Notes: a model not told the origin generated them from the sequence alone. DNA of 64,000 nt from Nymphaea colorata (GCF_008831285.2 NC_045140.1:25438131-25502130), one strand, 5' to 3'; positions 12,001 to 25,000 are shown, numbered from the stretch's first letter. Numbers and translations are program-made.

Positions 12001-13165
12001 TTCAACTGATTTTCAACTAATTGTTATTGTTTGGCATTTCAGTTCAACTGATTTTCTTCCTCTTTTCACAGGATGGATTTTCTTGGATGATGAACAGTGG
12101 AAAAGTTTACAACTGCTTGTGGCAAGCAATCCTTCTGATCTGAGAGAAAATAATCCCGTGGAAGAAATTCACTCATTGAGTGAGAAAGTGCAAGCAGATG
12201 AAGAAAGAGTTATCCTTGAATCCAGGATCAGTCAAATAAAGGACATTTTCCCTGATTATGGCAAGGGGTTTCTCTCTGCTTGCCTCAAAGCCTATAATCA
12301 AGACGCAGAGGAGGTGATTCAGAGAATACTTGAAGGAACTCTGCATCGAGATTTAAAATCTCTTGATGTCACTCTTGAAACATTTCCAACACCTAAAATT
12401 AGCAGGAAGGATAAAGGAAAGGGAGTGTTGGAAGAGCCAGTGACTGTACCGTCCTCCTCCCCTGTGTTTGCAGCCAAAAACAACCAAGGATCATCATCCT
12501 CTGTGAGCATTGGCTTATCAGACAGAAATACCGAAGAATCATCTTCTAATTCTTTGTATGGGAGGTTTGTGAGAAAGCAGAAAAATGATGAGGTTAATTC
12601 TTCATTTTTAGATGACAAGGGCGCTAAAGATTCCGAACAGACTGCAGTTCTTGCTTCACAGTATGAATATGAAGATGAATACGATGACTCGTTTGATGAC
12701 TTGGGCCTTAGTCTGGTTGAATCTGGATACGAAGAAGCGGAGGCTCTTGGGGATGGGGTCGCTTCAAAACGAGGTAGTTCCACTCCGTCCGAACATGTGA
12801 ATGCGGGAAGAAATTCCAACCTAAGATGGGGTCAAAAGAAAACCCAGTTCTATGTGAAGGATGGTAAGAATTATAGTTACAAAGTCTCCGGCGGAATTGC
12901 TGTAACCAACGCCCAGGAGGCCGCTTTGGTCAATCAAGTCCAGCGGGAGACAATTCACGGGCTTGGCCGTGGCGGCAACATCCCGTTGGGGGCAGTCAAG
13001 GCTCTAATGGATTCAGGCGGTCCGGACCAAGCCTCCGACAGTGTAGAAGCAGCAGGTGGGAGAAATTCAAACAGAGGACGTGGTCGGGGAAGAAGAGGTG
13101 GACGCAATCATTACCAGAAAGATCGTTCAATGAAGAAGCATTTCTCTGGACTAACTGGTTATTAA
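6044..13165 (+). CDS. ASCC2: ASCC2 homologue, CUE-domain protein of the ribosome-rescue/alkylation-repair complex
   Basis: Homologue of activating signal cointegrator 1 complex subunit 2. In animals and yeast (Cue3) it binds ubiquitin through a CUE domain and works with the ASCC3/Slh1 helicase on collided ribosomes and, in animals, on alkylated DNA. Exons: 6044-6470, 7925-8084, 8186-8247, 8383-8477, 9508-9621, 10114-10179, 10282-10379, 10492-10931, 12072-13165. Phases close to 2556 nt, 851 aa. The conserved N-terminal half includes RQVRFVNYLPQDEAVA, WYDFPHHG and VMDFINDAVSTLDAF. The CUE domain is at about residues 538-580 (IKDIFPDYGKGFLSACLKAY, then EEVIQRILEG). A conserved tail, KTQFYVKDGKNYSYKVSGG, precedes an RG-rich end (GRGRGRRGGRN). 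The frame is open upstream to 5786 but has no ATG before 6044, which sets the start. Intron 6 appears to use a GC donor. Introns 4 and 5 carry a retroelement relic and a tandem duplication. Confidence 0.93.
9060..9250 (+). mobile_element. Ty3/gypsy reverse-transcriptase fragment inside ASCC2 intron 4
   Basis: An open stretch encodes CLLQPLRRHILL and then FVRLLKTQFSASKIDHIGH. The second part follows the pattern of the Ty3/gypsy reverse transcriptase at its conserved LGH motif (typical form F-V-K-L-S-K-C-x-F-G-x-x-x-I-D/E-Y-L-G-H). Only this short piece is recognisable. No LTR, primer-binding site or neighbouring integrase was seen, so it is a decayed fragment in the intron between 8477 and 9508. 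It lies in the same orientation as the host gene. Confidence 0.45.
9325..9360. repeat. Poly-G plus (GA)n tract in ASCC2 intron 4
   Basis: GGGGAGAGA, then a run of twelve or more G, then about ten GA units, directly before ATTATA. A simple-sequence repeat, probably unstable in length. Confidence 0.9.
9867..10042 (+). repeat. Tandem duplication, 2 x 88 bp, in ASCC2 intron 5
   Basis: Copy 1 is 9867-9954 and copy 2 is 9955-10042. Both begin GGTGTATCTTTTGATAATAA and end TTGCTGGAAGTTT. I see only about three substitutions between them (CCAATTTTCATC against CCAGTTTTCATG, and TGTATC against TGTACC), so the duplication is recent. It lies wholly inside the intron between 9621 and 10114. Confidence 0.95.
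10180..10281 (+). other. Probable GC-AG intron (ASCC2 intron 6)
   Basis: Exon 6 ends HEDFLE (TTG GAG at 10174-10179) and the next bases are GCATGT. Joining to the acceptor at 10280-10281 gives FLE-VMDFINDAV in frame. The alternative GT at 10186-10187 would also keep frame but insert Ala-Cys, and the GT at 10184-10185 would break the frame. Confidence 0.65.
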
Positions 13166-13311
13166 GAGTGCTTTTCTCCATGATTTTGTCCAAAATTATT
13201 TTGTTCCTTGTTAAATAATTATAATTTTTTGGAGCGGAGTGTATAGACTTTTGAGTAATATTGCCTCGTTAGAGATGTTTTGATTTTGTTTTGTAATGAA
13301 ACGTATATGAG

Positions 13312-13391
<80 letters not shown>

Positions 13392-14680
13392 ATTCCAAGC
13401 AAACATAGACATGTAGATATTTGGTTTTCCATGCTTTTACGCTTGTCCTGATCTTGTTGTATATACGATTTTCTAATTGATTTAGTAGTGAAAATATGTT
13501 TTAATAAACTTTGACGCTTAGATAGGTCTTGGGGCAATAGAAGAATGCCTACGTAATGCAAAAACTTGGTGGTTGAAATCCACCTAAACCAATTCGAAAC
13601 AAAATGAGCAATGGTGGAGTCATTTAGTGTTCTGATCAGGTCCACAACTATTGAAATTGAATTTAGAAAAAAAAAAATTATCCATCTTTTTGATTAACCA
13701 TGGCGGAATTTAAATGTCCTGTTTCGCCAAAAAAGAGTTGCAACTTTGAGCATTTGGATGTGCAATAGGAAACTTCTACTCTTTTGTTTCTTTTGTTTTA
13801 TTGTTTTTATAATCTAATTACGACCATCCCGAGAAGGATTCTTGAACCAGTCAACCCTGAATCGGAGGTACCCATTTTTTTTGCATGCTCTGTTAAATTT
13901 AGGTTATAGATCAATTCTGAATTAGCTTTCTGGACTAACAATAGAATTTGAAGGCTCTCTAGTCCATTGTTTCTTCGGCATTTCCGATTTCCAGGGTACT
14001 TCACTCTAGCATTACTATCAATCTGACCACTGGAAAGGAAATTTAGAGAAATGGATGACCATAATTTTTATTCACTGGAAGGACAGCGTTCTTTGCATTG
14101 TTCAATGTAAGGAAGATATGGCCATCTGAAAACGTTCCTCTGAGCTCACCTTAGAACCATTGTGGGGCTCAGAGAGCCGTGGCTGATTGAACTCGTCGGA
14201 GATATTGCAAGTTTGAAAATGGTCCTAGTGATGGAATTTTGAGAAATTGAAAGGTGGCAATCCATGGACAAGAAAGATGGGAACCTCCAACATGACGCAA
14301 TAGGATATCCAACCTTTATTGCATTGATGACACCGAGTCCTACCGAGTCCAAGGATTTGTGGCGATTGTAGGAAATAGGCTTTCTGATTTTATGACGAGA
14401 ACACTGATAAGGTTGCATGTGATTCAGATATTGTTTCATGCATTCTTCCACTTAGGAAAGCCTGAATAGAATGGTTTAAATTGAAATTGGATTTGGGAGA
14501 GTGGCAAAATTTTCTGATGCTTTTTGGCGATTTGGTTGCTGTACATTGGCAGCAGTAGCAGAGTCCTGTTTCCGTGAAGAATTTGAGAAGAGAGCTGCTC
14601 GACATATCTATATGATTCAGAAGATTGTGCACCATTCTTATAGCCGATCAAGCTTGAATCATCTACTTTGATTCTTCAGA
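13166..14680. other. Intergenic: ASCC2 3' flank and DUF936 upstream region
   Basis: Apart from the compound microsatellite, this holds no supported gene. It must contain the ASCC2 3' UTR and the DUF936 promoter and leader. Antisense open frames between 14146 and 14651 have no recognisable protein content. Confidence 0.6.
13313..13388. repeat. Compound (TA)n(GA)n microsatellite downstream of ASCC2
   Basis: About 21 TA units run straight into about 16 GA units, some 150 bp past the ASCC2 stop. It may lie within or just beyond the 3' UTR. Confidence 0.95.
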
Positions 14681-17600
14681 ATGGCGCTGCTGTGCCCCGG
14701 AGTCCTTATCAAGCTTTTACAGAATATGAACTCGCCGGAGAATGCAACAGCTGACCAAAGATCATCCCTCTTGCAGATCATCAGCATCGTTCCGGCACTG
14801 GGAGGAAACGATCTTGAGCCAAACCAAGGTTTCTACTTGAAGGTCTCGGATTCTTCACATGCTACTTATGTTTCTTTGCCTGCAGAATACCAAGAAATGA
14901 TTCTCAACGATAAACTGCAGCTAGGACAATGCATCTACGTACGCCAACTGGAGCCTGCAACTCCTGTTCCAATTCTCAAGGGGATTAGGCCACTCCCTGG
15001 TCGCCATCCTTGCATTGGAACTCCGGAAGATATCATCGCCGCCCAATCCTCAGGGTTCTATGATCCATTTACGATGCCCTCTTTATCAGTTGACGACGAG
15101 AATTCTGATGATCAGAAGACTGTGGATGATGATGAGTCCATAGGATTGAGCACAGAGAAGAACGGTCCTCAAAGTTTAGAATTAGGTGCAGAGTACAGTG
15201 GCAGCAAAAGATGGGAGTGCATGGGGCCAGAAAGGAATAAGATCAGACAGCCTTCAAAGAAGAAATTGGACAAAACAACTTCAATGAAGTTTAGAAGTAG
15301 TGATTCCGAGACTATCGTAAAGAAGAAGAGCCCGAGGAATTTTAGATCAATTCCTACCTCACCAATTCACGATGTCTTTTCCTCAAATGCATCGGCCAAA
15401 GGTCTGAGAAAAGCATCGTCAACTCCTTGTTCTGATGCAGAAGCGGCTTACCCTCCTCGTCGATCAACGGAACAGTGTGCACCAGCTTCCAATACAAGGC
15501 GGACTCCAAAGCAGAAAATACCTACTCCTTCTATACTGGATATTTTTCAAGGACAGAATTTTGAGCAAAAAGCACTTCGGAGGAGCTGGGATGGAGCAAG
15601 TGACGCAAGGACTAGAGAACGGTTGTCCAAATCTGTAAAGCGACCAAAATCCCACCGTTCAAGCGTGAGTCTCTCCCATGCCAATTACTTACTATCTTGC
15701 ATTGCTCTTCGTAAGTTCTGTATGCATTGGAAGCTCTTTCGTCTGACCAGATTATAGCAAATCTGTCATGAAGAGCACAAAAATGACAACCAAGGAGAGC
15801 AAATAGGACTAAACCGCTGGCTGAGATCTTCATACAGAAGAAAGAAATACATGGATAGAAAAAAAATTCAGTTCATAGAACTGACATTGGTCTTCCTAAT
15901 TGAGATCTTGCTCGGGTTAACTCTTAAATAAATTTGAGGAATATGCCAAATATTGGTCATTAACTCGCATGTATGAACTAGTCTAGCATACGACAGTTGA
16001 CAGATAGTTTAGCCGAAGTAAAATCACCTTTGCAGTTTCACAATGCTGAGGATTACCGCTTGTTTTCCCAATGAACCTCTGTCTTATTTGGATGATTCGA
16101 TTTCTATTTTCTTGTTGACAGTTGCAGGCTTCTCCTATTCGCTCGCATGACAGGTTTCACAAGGACGACAAATTAAATGGTACATCGTTTAGAAGGAGGG
16201 AGGCAGAGAGAACTTTAAAATTGGCAAGTACTTTGATTAAGAAGGCTCCTGCTGTAAATAAAACATGTGAAGAATGCATTGATCCAGCTGCAGCTTCGAA
16301 ATTCAGTAAGAGCATCACCGTTGTTCCGTGGTGTTCAGTACCAGTAAATCTTGCAAAGCTAGGGAAGGTAATTTGCTTTTAGTTGTATTTTATACCGTTA
16401 AAAATGTTGGAGGAGTTCTCATAATCGAGTACAATGATGTCAGGAAGTCTCAAAGCGCAGAGATGCAGCACTGCTTGCTGCCGTGGAGGCCTTGCAAGAA
16501 GCTTCTGCCGCTGAGAGATTGATTCGGTGCTTGAGGTAATGGCAGCACAGAGTGATATTTTTTTCCTATTTCCTTGTTTTCAGAAAACTGCATGTTTGAG
16601 TTTCCAGCTATCAACCTCTGAAAAGAATTACGAATTTTCGTTTAGCATTCTGTCCTTTGAAAGTTATGAAAATCTAAATTCTGTCCTTTAGTGTCAAACT
16701 GGTTCCTAGTGATCCCAATCCAAAAAATTCTTGGCGCCTGATGGATTTGATGAATTTAGTGCATATTAATGACGTCTGACCTGGGAGGCCTTTCAGATGG
16801 TTTCAGAAAGGTTCAGTACTTTCCGGAAAAATTCTTGATGAGAGTGCATTATCCTGTTTTTGTTCAAGCCTCTCTGAATGGCTTTTGCTGGCAGTCTCGA
16901 AAACCAACTTAAACAAAAATGCACAGTAGCAGGCAGACATGCTTAGGCTAGCTTGCTGGGAATATCAATTGGAACCCTATGAATCACAATTCTGGTTCAC
17001 CGTTGCTGCTACATGCGGGTTTCCACTAAAAATAATGATCTATGGGCTGCAGATATTTGACAGATGATGCAGAAGAGCGATGACCTTAATTTACTCGCCA
17101 AGTACTGCAAATTGTGCAGGACTTCAATTTAAAATGTAGAATTCCCATCAATAGTTTAGGTCCAACAACTGTAATGAGGCTCCATAACATAAAATCCTTG
17201 GCTGGACAGAAGTTGCGTCATTGTCATCTCTAAGCAAATCAAAGCATTAGGAGCATGAGTCCTGCAACATGGAAACTTCAGAGTTCAGAGTGACATTGAT
17301 CAAGTTCCTCTTCCTCTATGCTTTCATCATTTTGTTTACCAGGAAATAATGGCAAAGTCTCATCACCCTAAAGTTCTTCCAACAAAGAATTAATCTAACT
17401 AATTGAGGCTGACATCATTTTGCACTTCAGTGCATTCACAAAGCTGCAATCAACAAGCGAAGAGAGTGATCCTCAAACAACAGTCGAACAATTCTTGAAT
17501 TTCCATGATGAACTAGCACAGGCTGTGCAGATGATACAGTCACTGACATTAACCAGCTCACAGAGAATGATAGAGCACGGGTCCATCAGCTCAGATGAAA

Positions 17601-18217
17601 TTGAAGAAGCATTCACAGTTTCATTGGACACAAAAAAACAAGCTGCTTCATGGGTAAAAGCTGCTGTGGCGTCAGATCTTTCTCCACTACAAGAAACATG
17701 CAACAGTTCAACAAATGTTACAGAAAGAAATGCAAGTTCTCTGTCATGCTGCGGAAAAAAAAGCAAAGGCATTTCCGAGTTTATCAAAAACACAAAGAAT
17801 GGTGAAGTCAAGGGCCGAGACATTATACTGGAGAACCCACCTTGGGAAAAAGGATTTGTTCTGATGGAAGCTGCAGACCTGGCAAGCTCATTGCAGTCTG
17901 AGTGTAGGACTTGGTTCCTAAACTACATTGAGAAATGTTTGGATGAAATCACAGACAAAAAAATGTCAACCCCTGTGGACACCCAGATTTCTGGAGTTCT
18001 CTGTCAGCTTAAACGGGTTAATGACTGGTTGGACAGGGATGGTTCTGAAGATGTTGCACCGCCTTCAGATGAAGAAACCAGCTCCTGTGGGAGGGTCCGG
18101 AAGAAAATTTATGGAGTTCTGCTGGAGCATGTCCAGACTGCAGCCATTGCTTTAGAGAATCTGAGCCTGACTGCTTCACAGGAGTTGGAGGTGAAGAAAG
18201 GGAATAGGGGTCTTTGA
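14681..18217 (+). CDS. DUF936-family plant protein
   Basis: A member of the plant-specific DUF936 family, whose biochemical role is not settled. Exons: 14681-15664, 16122-16367, 16444-16535, 17431-18217, giving 2109 nt and about 702 aa. The second exon could instead start at 16128, two residues shorter, since CAG occurs at both acceptors. The N-terminus [18 protein letters not shown], the segment [11 protein letters not shown] followed by [18 protein letters not shown], and [20 protein letters not shown] with [14 protein letters not shown] are the family hallmark and suggest a small beta-barrel-like fold. The middle is Ser/Lys-rich and low in complexity. The C-terminal part is predicted helical ([20 protein letters not shown], then [18 protein letters not shown], and [17 protein letters not shown]). 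The stop is TGA at 18215. It is co-oriented with ASCC2 and VSR but each should have its own promoter. Confidence 0.9.
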
Positions 18218-20448
18218 GGTAAACAACTCGAGTCGATTTTGAGGCTTCAATTTTGTGTGAGGTAGTTGGACCTCATCCGGGAATGCCAAAACAAGTAAGA
18301 TCAGAGCATTGACAGAAGAAAAAAGGCAGTACAGTATCGGGAGACTATAACAAGCTTAACTGATGAAAGAGAATCATGAGTTTCTATCAAATCAATCTAT
18401 CCAACGCGATTCCAGCGGAAGAATCTCCCAGGGCAGGTGCAGGGCGATTATCTAAAATTTTAAATGAAGCTGTGCAAAATTAAAGGTAGAACATTGTAAT
18501 ACCATACACAAGTTCAAGGCAGGATCAGTGCTTAAATTCTTTGAGGACCAATGAGGATGAAATTTCACATGAACCATAAACGACAGCCAACTACAACCAC
18601 TGACACAAAGCTAAAGATTCAGCAGCTAGATATCAGTTCCATGGATCGTCAACAGAAGATACCTTCACAAAAGTCAAGGCAAAGCAGGGGATGTTCTGAC
18701 CTGTATTTATCCAATACATGAGTACCAGAAGTTGAAAATTCCATGTATTTTTAGTATTTTTCCTGCAACAGAGAAACCTATTAAGATCATCTCCAAACTG
18801 CTTTGGTCTTAAAAGCAAGATTCATTACTTATGAATGTAAAAACTGATAAAGATGCTGAAGTTAACCTTTTGTTGGTAGAGCCAAACCTTTAATGCTATG
18901 AACTGATGAGATGCGAAAAATTTAAGACCAAGAGGTGAATCACTTGTTGGCTGAGACCATTCGCACCTTTTGAGAAAAAAAAGAGGAAAGTAAGAGATTT
19001 GGAGGACTTTACGTAAAAAGCTTCTTGATTTATTAAAAATTAAAATACAGGCTCGAGAGGTTTCATGTTTAATAAGTTGAACTAAGAATTCAGTTTCTAG
19101 CTTAAATAAGGCCTACCTGGTTTCCGGCTCCATGTTCGGTTATATCTAAACACTGTGGCTTAAACCCCAGGTTGGTTATTCCTGCTCAGTGTGTTGTGAA
19201 TTGCATGATTAATATATCTGATTCATAGTTCAAGCATTAAGTGTTTTTCTTCCTTACCCATAAGATGAGCTGTAGTCCAACCAGTTCTTGGGAGTGTTAC
19301 GTTGACACTTGGTGCTTTGTTGGATTAATAACATCCTAAGTGTCTTCCAAGGTATTGAAAACAGACAAAGTAGAATACAAACCAGACATATCTACTCAGA
19401 CTGATCAGATCATTGACATCCATATCTTGCATGAACTAAAACATGCTTTGTGTCGAAGGCTGATGCTTCTGGAGGTACCTCTTCTCTACTGTCCGTAGTA
19501 GCTTGAGCAATATTATTCTGAAAAGTTAACACATACATATCAAAGTTGTGTCAGTGCTGTGCTCGAATTCTTTGGCAACTTGATGCAACACGGAATTGTA
19601 AATAAGGAGAAAAAGGAAGGGAAATAGCGCAGGTGAAGATGTGTTCACAAGCAACTGCACATTTTTCCATCAGTTCTGACAGATCATGTGCATGCACAAG
19701 AAATAGTATCATAAAGACAAAATGACAGGCATCTTGATCCTACATACTTCAACAAGAACATGAATTTTTTAATAATGAAGACCTTTATAGCATAGTCACA
19801 AATAACCTCTCTGAGTTTTAAACGATGAGGCTTTTCTCATGTATAATAATGTGAACTTGAAAAAAACGAAAAAGATATGGCAAATTTTTAAAGATTTAAA
19901 AAAACTAAAAGTGAGAGAAAAATAAAATAAATGAGAAACTAATAACACAAACATCAAAAGATAAGTAAATTTGCAACAAATAAAAAATAGAAAATGAAAA
20001 AAAAACTGTTTGACATTAAAAAAACTGAAAAACGTGATTTTTTTTCGTTTTTAACATTTTTTTTAAATGTGTTTTTTTTAAGTTTTAAATGGCTAGTTAA
20101 TGTATTTTTTTTTAAAAAAAACATTTTCTGTGACTATGTACTTTATAGGACTTTTCCTAACCGTACACTATATTTGGACAAAGAAAATAACTAATCTGCT
20201 ACCAGTGATGCATTAGATAAGATGAACTGTATATCCAGTAATGTTATTTCATGCCCCAAGATCTTAAAAAAGAAGACAACTGAGAACATATGAAAAGCGG
20301 ACTTATTCTTATTTCATGCCCCAAGAAATTTTCTAGAATATTGTTTTTAGTCTTCCAAACTTTGCACGGCAGGAAGAATACAAACACGAGGAAATGAGGC
20401 AGGATGTGATGCGGCCTCCAAGAGACAAGTAACGAGATATCCATCTTT

Positions 20449-20787
20449 GCATAGGTCTGAGCTGAAGAGGGAATCATAATTAAGAAGTTGAAGCTTAAAC
20501 CTCTCGCCTCACAATTAAACACTTTCACTGCTTGTTTATCATTGATAGCATCAGCCTTTGTCACGAATTCTCGAACCAATGTTATATCCATCGTTGTGGT
20601 TTCATTTGTAACTATCAGTCACTCAAATACCAAATTGAATTCTGCATAGGTCTGAGCTGAAGAGGGAATCATAATTAAGCAGTTGAAGCTTAAACCTCTC
20701 GCCTCACAATTAAACACTTTCACTGCTTGTTTATCATTGGTAGCATCAGCCTTTGTCACGAATTCTCGAACCAATGTTATCCATCAT
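20449..20787. repeat. Direct repeat, two copies of about 140 bp offset by 195 bp
   Basis: Copy 1 is about 20449-20592 and copy 2 about 20644-20787. Both start GCATAGGTCTGAGCTGAAGA and run to CGAACCAATGTTAT. They differ at only a few bases (AAGAAG against AAGCAG, ATTGAT against ATTGGT, and an AT deletion near the end). Read on the minus strand both copies keep an open frame (LVREFVTKADA, AVKVFNCEARGLSFN), but I do not recognise the protein and the surroundings are not coding. Confidence 0.92.
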
Positions 20788-21083
20788 TTACAAAACCGAG
20801 TCTGAGAGTCAAACATGAACAACCATTCCACTGAATTGCAAGTTTTTCGAAAGCCCATCTTAAGCATAGAGTAAGGAGACTTGCAACCACATGCTGCGGA
20901 CTGCAATGCCCAACTTTTATTAAAACTTAGAAGCATATTGCGAAGGTGAATTGCATTGAGCGTGACTTGTGGAAGTCAATTGGCAAAGCACTTTAGCAAT
21001 AGCTCTACAAAGCACCCCCAAGACTGATATGGACCAAAATCCAGAGATATCATCGGCATCATTAGTTTTTGGTGGCAAGGAGA

Positions 21084-21240
21084 TTATTTCCATAAGGTAA
21101 GTTTTTCGGGCAGACAGGCATTCTTGTTAATTTTGGCAAACAATTGAACAAAGTCTCCTTTATTATTTCCATATGGTAAGATGGGGAGACAGCCAGGCAT
21201 TCTTGTGAATTTTGGCAAACAATTGAACAAAATCTCGTTT
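21084..21240. repeat. Tandem duplication, 2 x 79 bp
   Basis: Copy 1 is 21084-21162 and copy 2 is 21163-21240. They share TTATTTCCAT, GGCATTCTTGT and TTTTGGCAAACAATTGAACA in order, with several substitutions in the first half. It is an older duplication than the one at 9867. Confidence 0.9.
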
Positions 21241-22097
21241 GGAGATAACATGTTTCGTTGAAACATGGTCTGTTTTAATAAATTTTAGATAAGAGAGATT
21301 CAACTTGCAACATGCAAATATGAATCCCTCAATCTTAGCTCCAGACAAAAGCAACGCAAGTATGATGCTATTTCTGGGTTTGGCTTTTAATGTCTTCCTG
21401 AGAAACGCTTTTTCTCAAGTAATTACTACACTAATTCCTGCTTAATTACAACCGACAGCATCATCATATATGCTTTTGCTTTTAGGCATAAAATAGTAAC
21501 CTATTGTTTTCCCTGAAGTAACCACAGCACTTAGATCCTTTTATTGAAGGATTATTTGCATCAGTAAAGTTGTTGATCTTATAAATTACAAGTTCCGATT
21601 AGTTTGTTGCTACTGACCCTATTGTCGGGACGAACCAAAATGTTTGTGAGGTGGATAAATTAATGAAAATAAATAAAAAGGGAAAACAAATTGACCACGC
21701 GCGAGTTGGGAGGGCCATGACTTAGACGTTGACTAATTCAAAGTCTGTGATTATGGTCTTGCTCAATGGTCCCACTCCTGTATCACGAATGCCGCCATGA
21801 AGGGTCCCCCGAGATACCACAGGGGTCGCTTTCAGTGGCCTGTCTTCTAAACGGTACCCTCTGGATTGATCTGCTTAAGGTGAAAGAAGCCTTCTCAATC
21901 TCCTCAAGATCATCGAGAAAGGGCCCAAAGTCGCGGAATCTTGCTTTTCCTACCTCAAAAACCAGGAGTCTACGGTTTGTTCTCATATGAGCATCCCGTT
22001 GTCCTTCAACAAGGGAAGTTTATCGGCTACCCACGTCGTAGTAACCGCTAAAATTGGTGAAGCTTGATCCATCCTCGCCATTTCTGGTGTTCTGCAG

Positions 22098-25000
22098 ATG
22101 GGCATGATCAGACGGTTCGCGTTGATCTTGTTTAGTTATCTTGCTTCTTTGAGCGGTTTTACCGTAGCAAAGTTTGTTGTCGAGAAGAATAGCTTGACTA
22201 TAACATCTCCGGACAGTATTAAGGGGACTTATGATAGCGCGATTGGGAATTTTGGTGTGCCGCAGTATGGTGGAAGCATGGCTGGGACGGTTGTTTACCC
22301 GAAGGAAAATGGAAAAGGGTGCGAAGTATTTGATCAATTTGGCCTTTCTTTTAAGTCCAAGCTTGGCGCCCTCCCCAACTTTGTGTTGGTTGACCGTGGA
22401 GGTATTATTAAATACTATATCATGGGTGCTACTGTTAGTTTTTTCTCATTTCTTAATTGATTGGAGAAGGAGCTTCCTTGGTTTGAATTTGATTCTTTTT
22501 TTTATTCGTGGTGATGCTTGGGGTACCAACGAGTGCTGCTAATTAGATGTCTGCTCTTGACCGGGAACAGTTTTCTTTAAGCAAGGTATGATCAGCGATG
22601 ACATACCCAGTTGGGTTGTGGTTGTTTAGTTGTTTCTTTAGAAAATACTTACACAAGAAAACCTAGAGTTGGGGCCTTGAATTGATACTAGGATGCACAA
22701 CTTAACTAGTTCAGTTGGTTCTGATGCAAAATTCGTGGTAATCTATGACGGTGGTAAACACACAGGTTCTCTCGAGCTGCAAATAAAAGAAATCACAAGA
22801 TAATTCAATTCGCATTTTTTTTCTAGCATGTGCATGTGAATCGTGTTTAGTGTTTGCTTACTGGACATGTGCATGTAAATGACTGATAATTTTTGTTCGT
22901 TCTGTTCCAATTTTGTTCCGTTCTTTTGTCCAGTTGTATGACAACGAATTCCTCTATTCTTGTAAAAACATGCGTCTGTTTCAGCGATTCTTAATTTTGA
23001 ATCAAGCATTCATACTTCATCATGCTCTGTCTATGGATATGTCTGAATGCATTGTGTGTTTGTGTGATCACATCCATAAAATATCTAGAAACCATGAGTG
23101 CCCCAGGTAACCTTGAATTCACGAAACTTTAAGACATAAAAATCAGTTGGCAAAATCTTCAAAGTCACTCACCCTCTAAACTGCGCTCGTATCTGATCAT
23201 CTTCTATGCAATTTAAAATTTTCTCTCTATTTGCATATTGGATGGCTTTGTATCCAACAAATTGTGATCTTAACCTTTAGTAGAGGAGAAGCTTATCCTT
23301 ATTCAACTTATAAATTGTACAGATTGCTTTTTCGCGTTAAAAGTTTGGCATGCTCAAAATGCTGGAGCTGCTGCTGTACTGGTTGCAGATGACACCGAGG
23401 AGCCGTTGATAACTATGGACTCACCAAAAGAGGAAGATGAAGCATTAAAATTTATTGAGAATATAACAATCCCATCTGCTCTTATTTCTAAGGCTTTTGG
23501 TAATGAATTGAAGAAAGCCATCGGGCATGGTGAAATGGTTAATGTAAATCTTGACTGGAGAGAGGCTGTTCCACATCCAGACAACCGAGTGGAATATGAG
23601 TTGTGGACAAGTAGCAATGATGAATGTGGTCCTAAATGTGACATGCTAATGGGCTTTGTGAAGGATTTCAGAGGTGCGGCACAAATTCTTGAAAAAGGTG
23701 GTTACAGTCAGTTTACTCCTCATTATATAACTTGGTACTGTCCCAAGGCATTTGTACTAAGTAAGCAGTGTAAGTCCCAGTGTATCAACCATGGACGATA
23801 CTGTGCACCTGACCCCGAACAGGATTTCAGTCGAGGTTATAATGGGAAGGATGTGGTGATCGAAAATCTAAGGCAGCTTTGTGTATTCAGAGTTGCAAAT
23901 GAAAGTAGAAGACCATGGGTCTGGTGGGATTATGCTACTGATTTTCAAATTAGATGTCCAATGAAAGAAAAGAAGTACAACAGGGAATGTGCTGACAATG
24001 TGATCAAATCTCTTGGTGAGTTCACTTTCATCATTATATATCATAGTGGGAAGTAAACACATCCAAAAAGGTGTATCGATATTCTTATTTAAGATTTGTT
24101 CATTCAATTTTCTATTTAACAATTCCGCTCTTGTTTTTCTGTGGATAGGACTTGACCAAAGGAAGATAGAAGACTGTATGGGAGACCCAGAAGCAGATTC
24201 TGACAATCCTGTTCTGAAGGCAGAGCAAGATGCACAAGTAGGGTTAGTTTCCCTTCTATTGAATTTAGAGGGTTGTTTGACAGGATGAGTTCATACTTGA
24301 CTGAGGAGAAAAGTTTCTACAATCTTAAGTTTTCGATTTTTTGTTCTTGACATCGACCTTTCTACCTTCCTTTTCTATTGTAATATGTAGATAGGAAAAG
24401 GTTCCAGGGGCGATGTGACCATACTGCCTACACTTATAGTGAATAATCGTCAATATAGAGGTATCACATCTGGACTTTCGTTGTTTCAGCCTCCAGCCTC
24501 CAGGTGATTCCATGATCTCACATGTGTGGTTGCAGGGAAGTTGGATAAGGGTGCTGTTCTGAAAGCTGTATGTGCTGGTTTCCAGGAAACAACTGATCCC
24601 CCTGTTTGTCTGGGTTCTGGTGGGGTAGCAGTTATTTTCTATTTGAAAATTTCCTATGTCATTTATGTTTCTAATTAGCTTTGCTCTTACTAATAGATAT
24701 AGAGACAAATGAATGTCTGCACAATAATGGTGGGTGCTGGGAAGACAAGGCATTAAATATCTCTGCATGCAAGGTATGTTTTGATGTCACAGATCTCAAA
24801 CATGTTTTGGCTGTTCCATTCATGTTTGATCATTTACCAAATTCTTAGGATACGTTCCGTGGAAGGGTATGTGAATGTCCGCTAGTTCAAGGTGTACAAT
24901 TAGAAGGAGATGGTTATAGTTCTTGTGAAGGTGTGCTACTAGAGACCTCGCTCATTTGAATTTCTGGAGAATACTGGCCGAGTACCTTTTCTGTGTTTAT

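Larger units (their letters stand above)
18218..22097. other. Intergenic between DUF936 and VSR, with local duplications
   Basis: No gene is supported. The section 19,850-20,130 is very A/T-rich with long A and T runs and weak inverted symmetry. Two separate two-copy duplications follow (20449-20787 and 21084-21240). The last 400 bases before the VSR start are less AT-rich and probably hold its promoter and leader. Confidence 0.6.

Noticed and set aside
12319-12819. 166-codon minus-strand open frame
   Set aside because: It is the antisense shadow of the large last exon of ASCC2.
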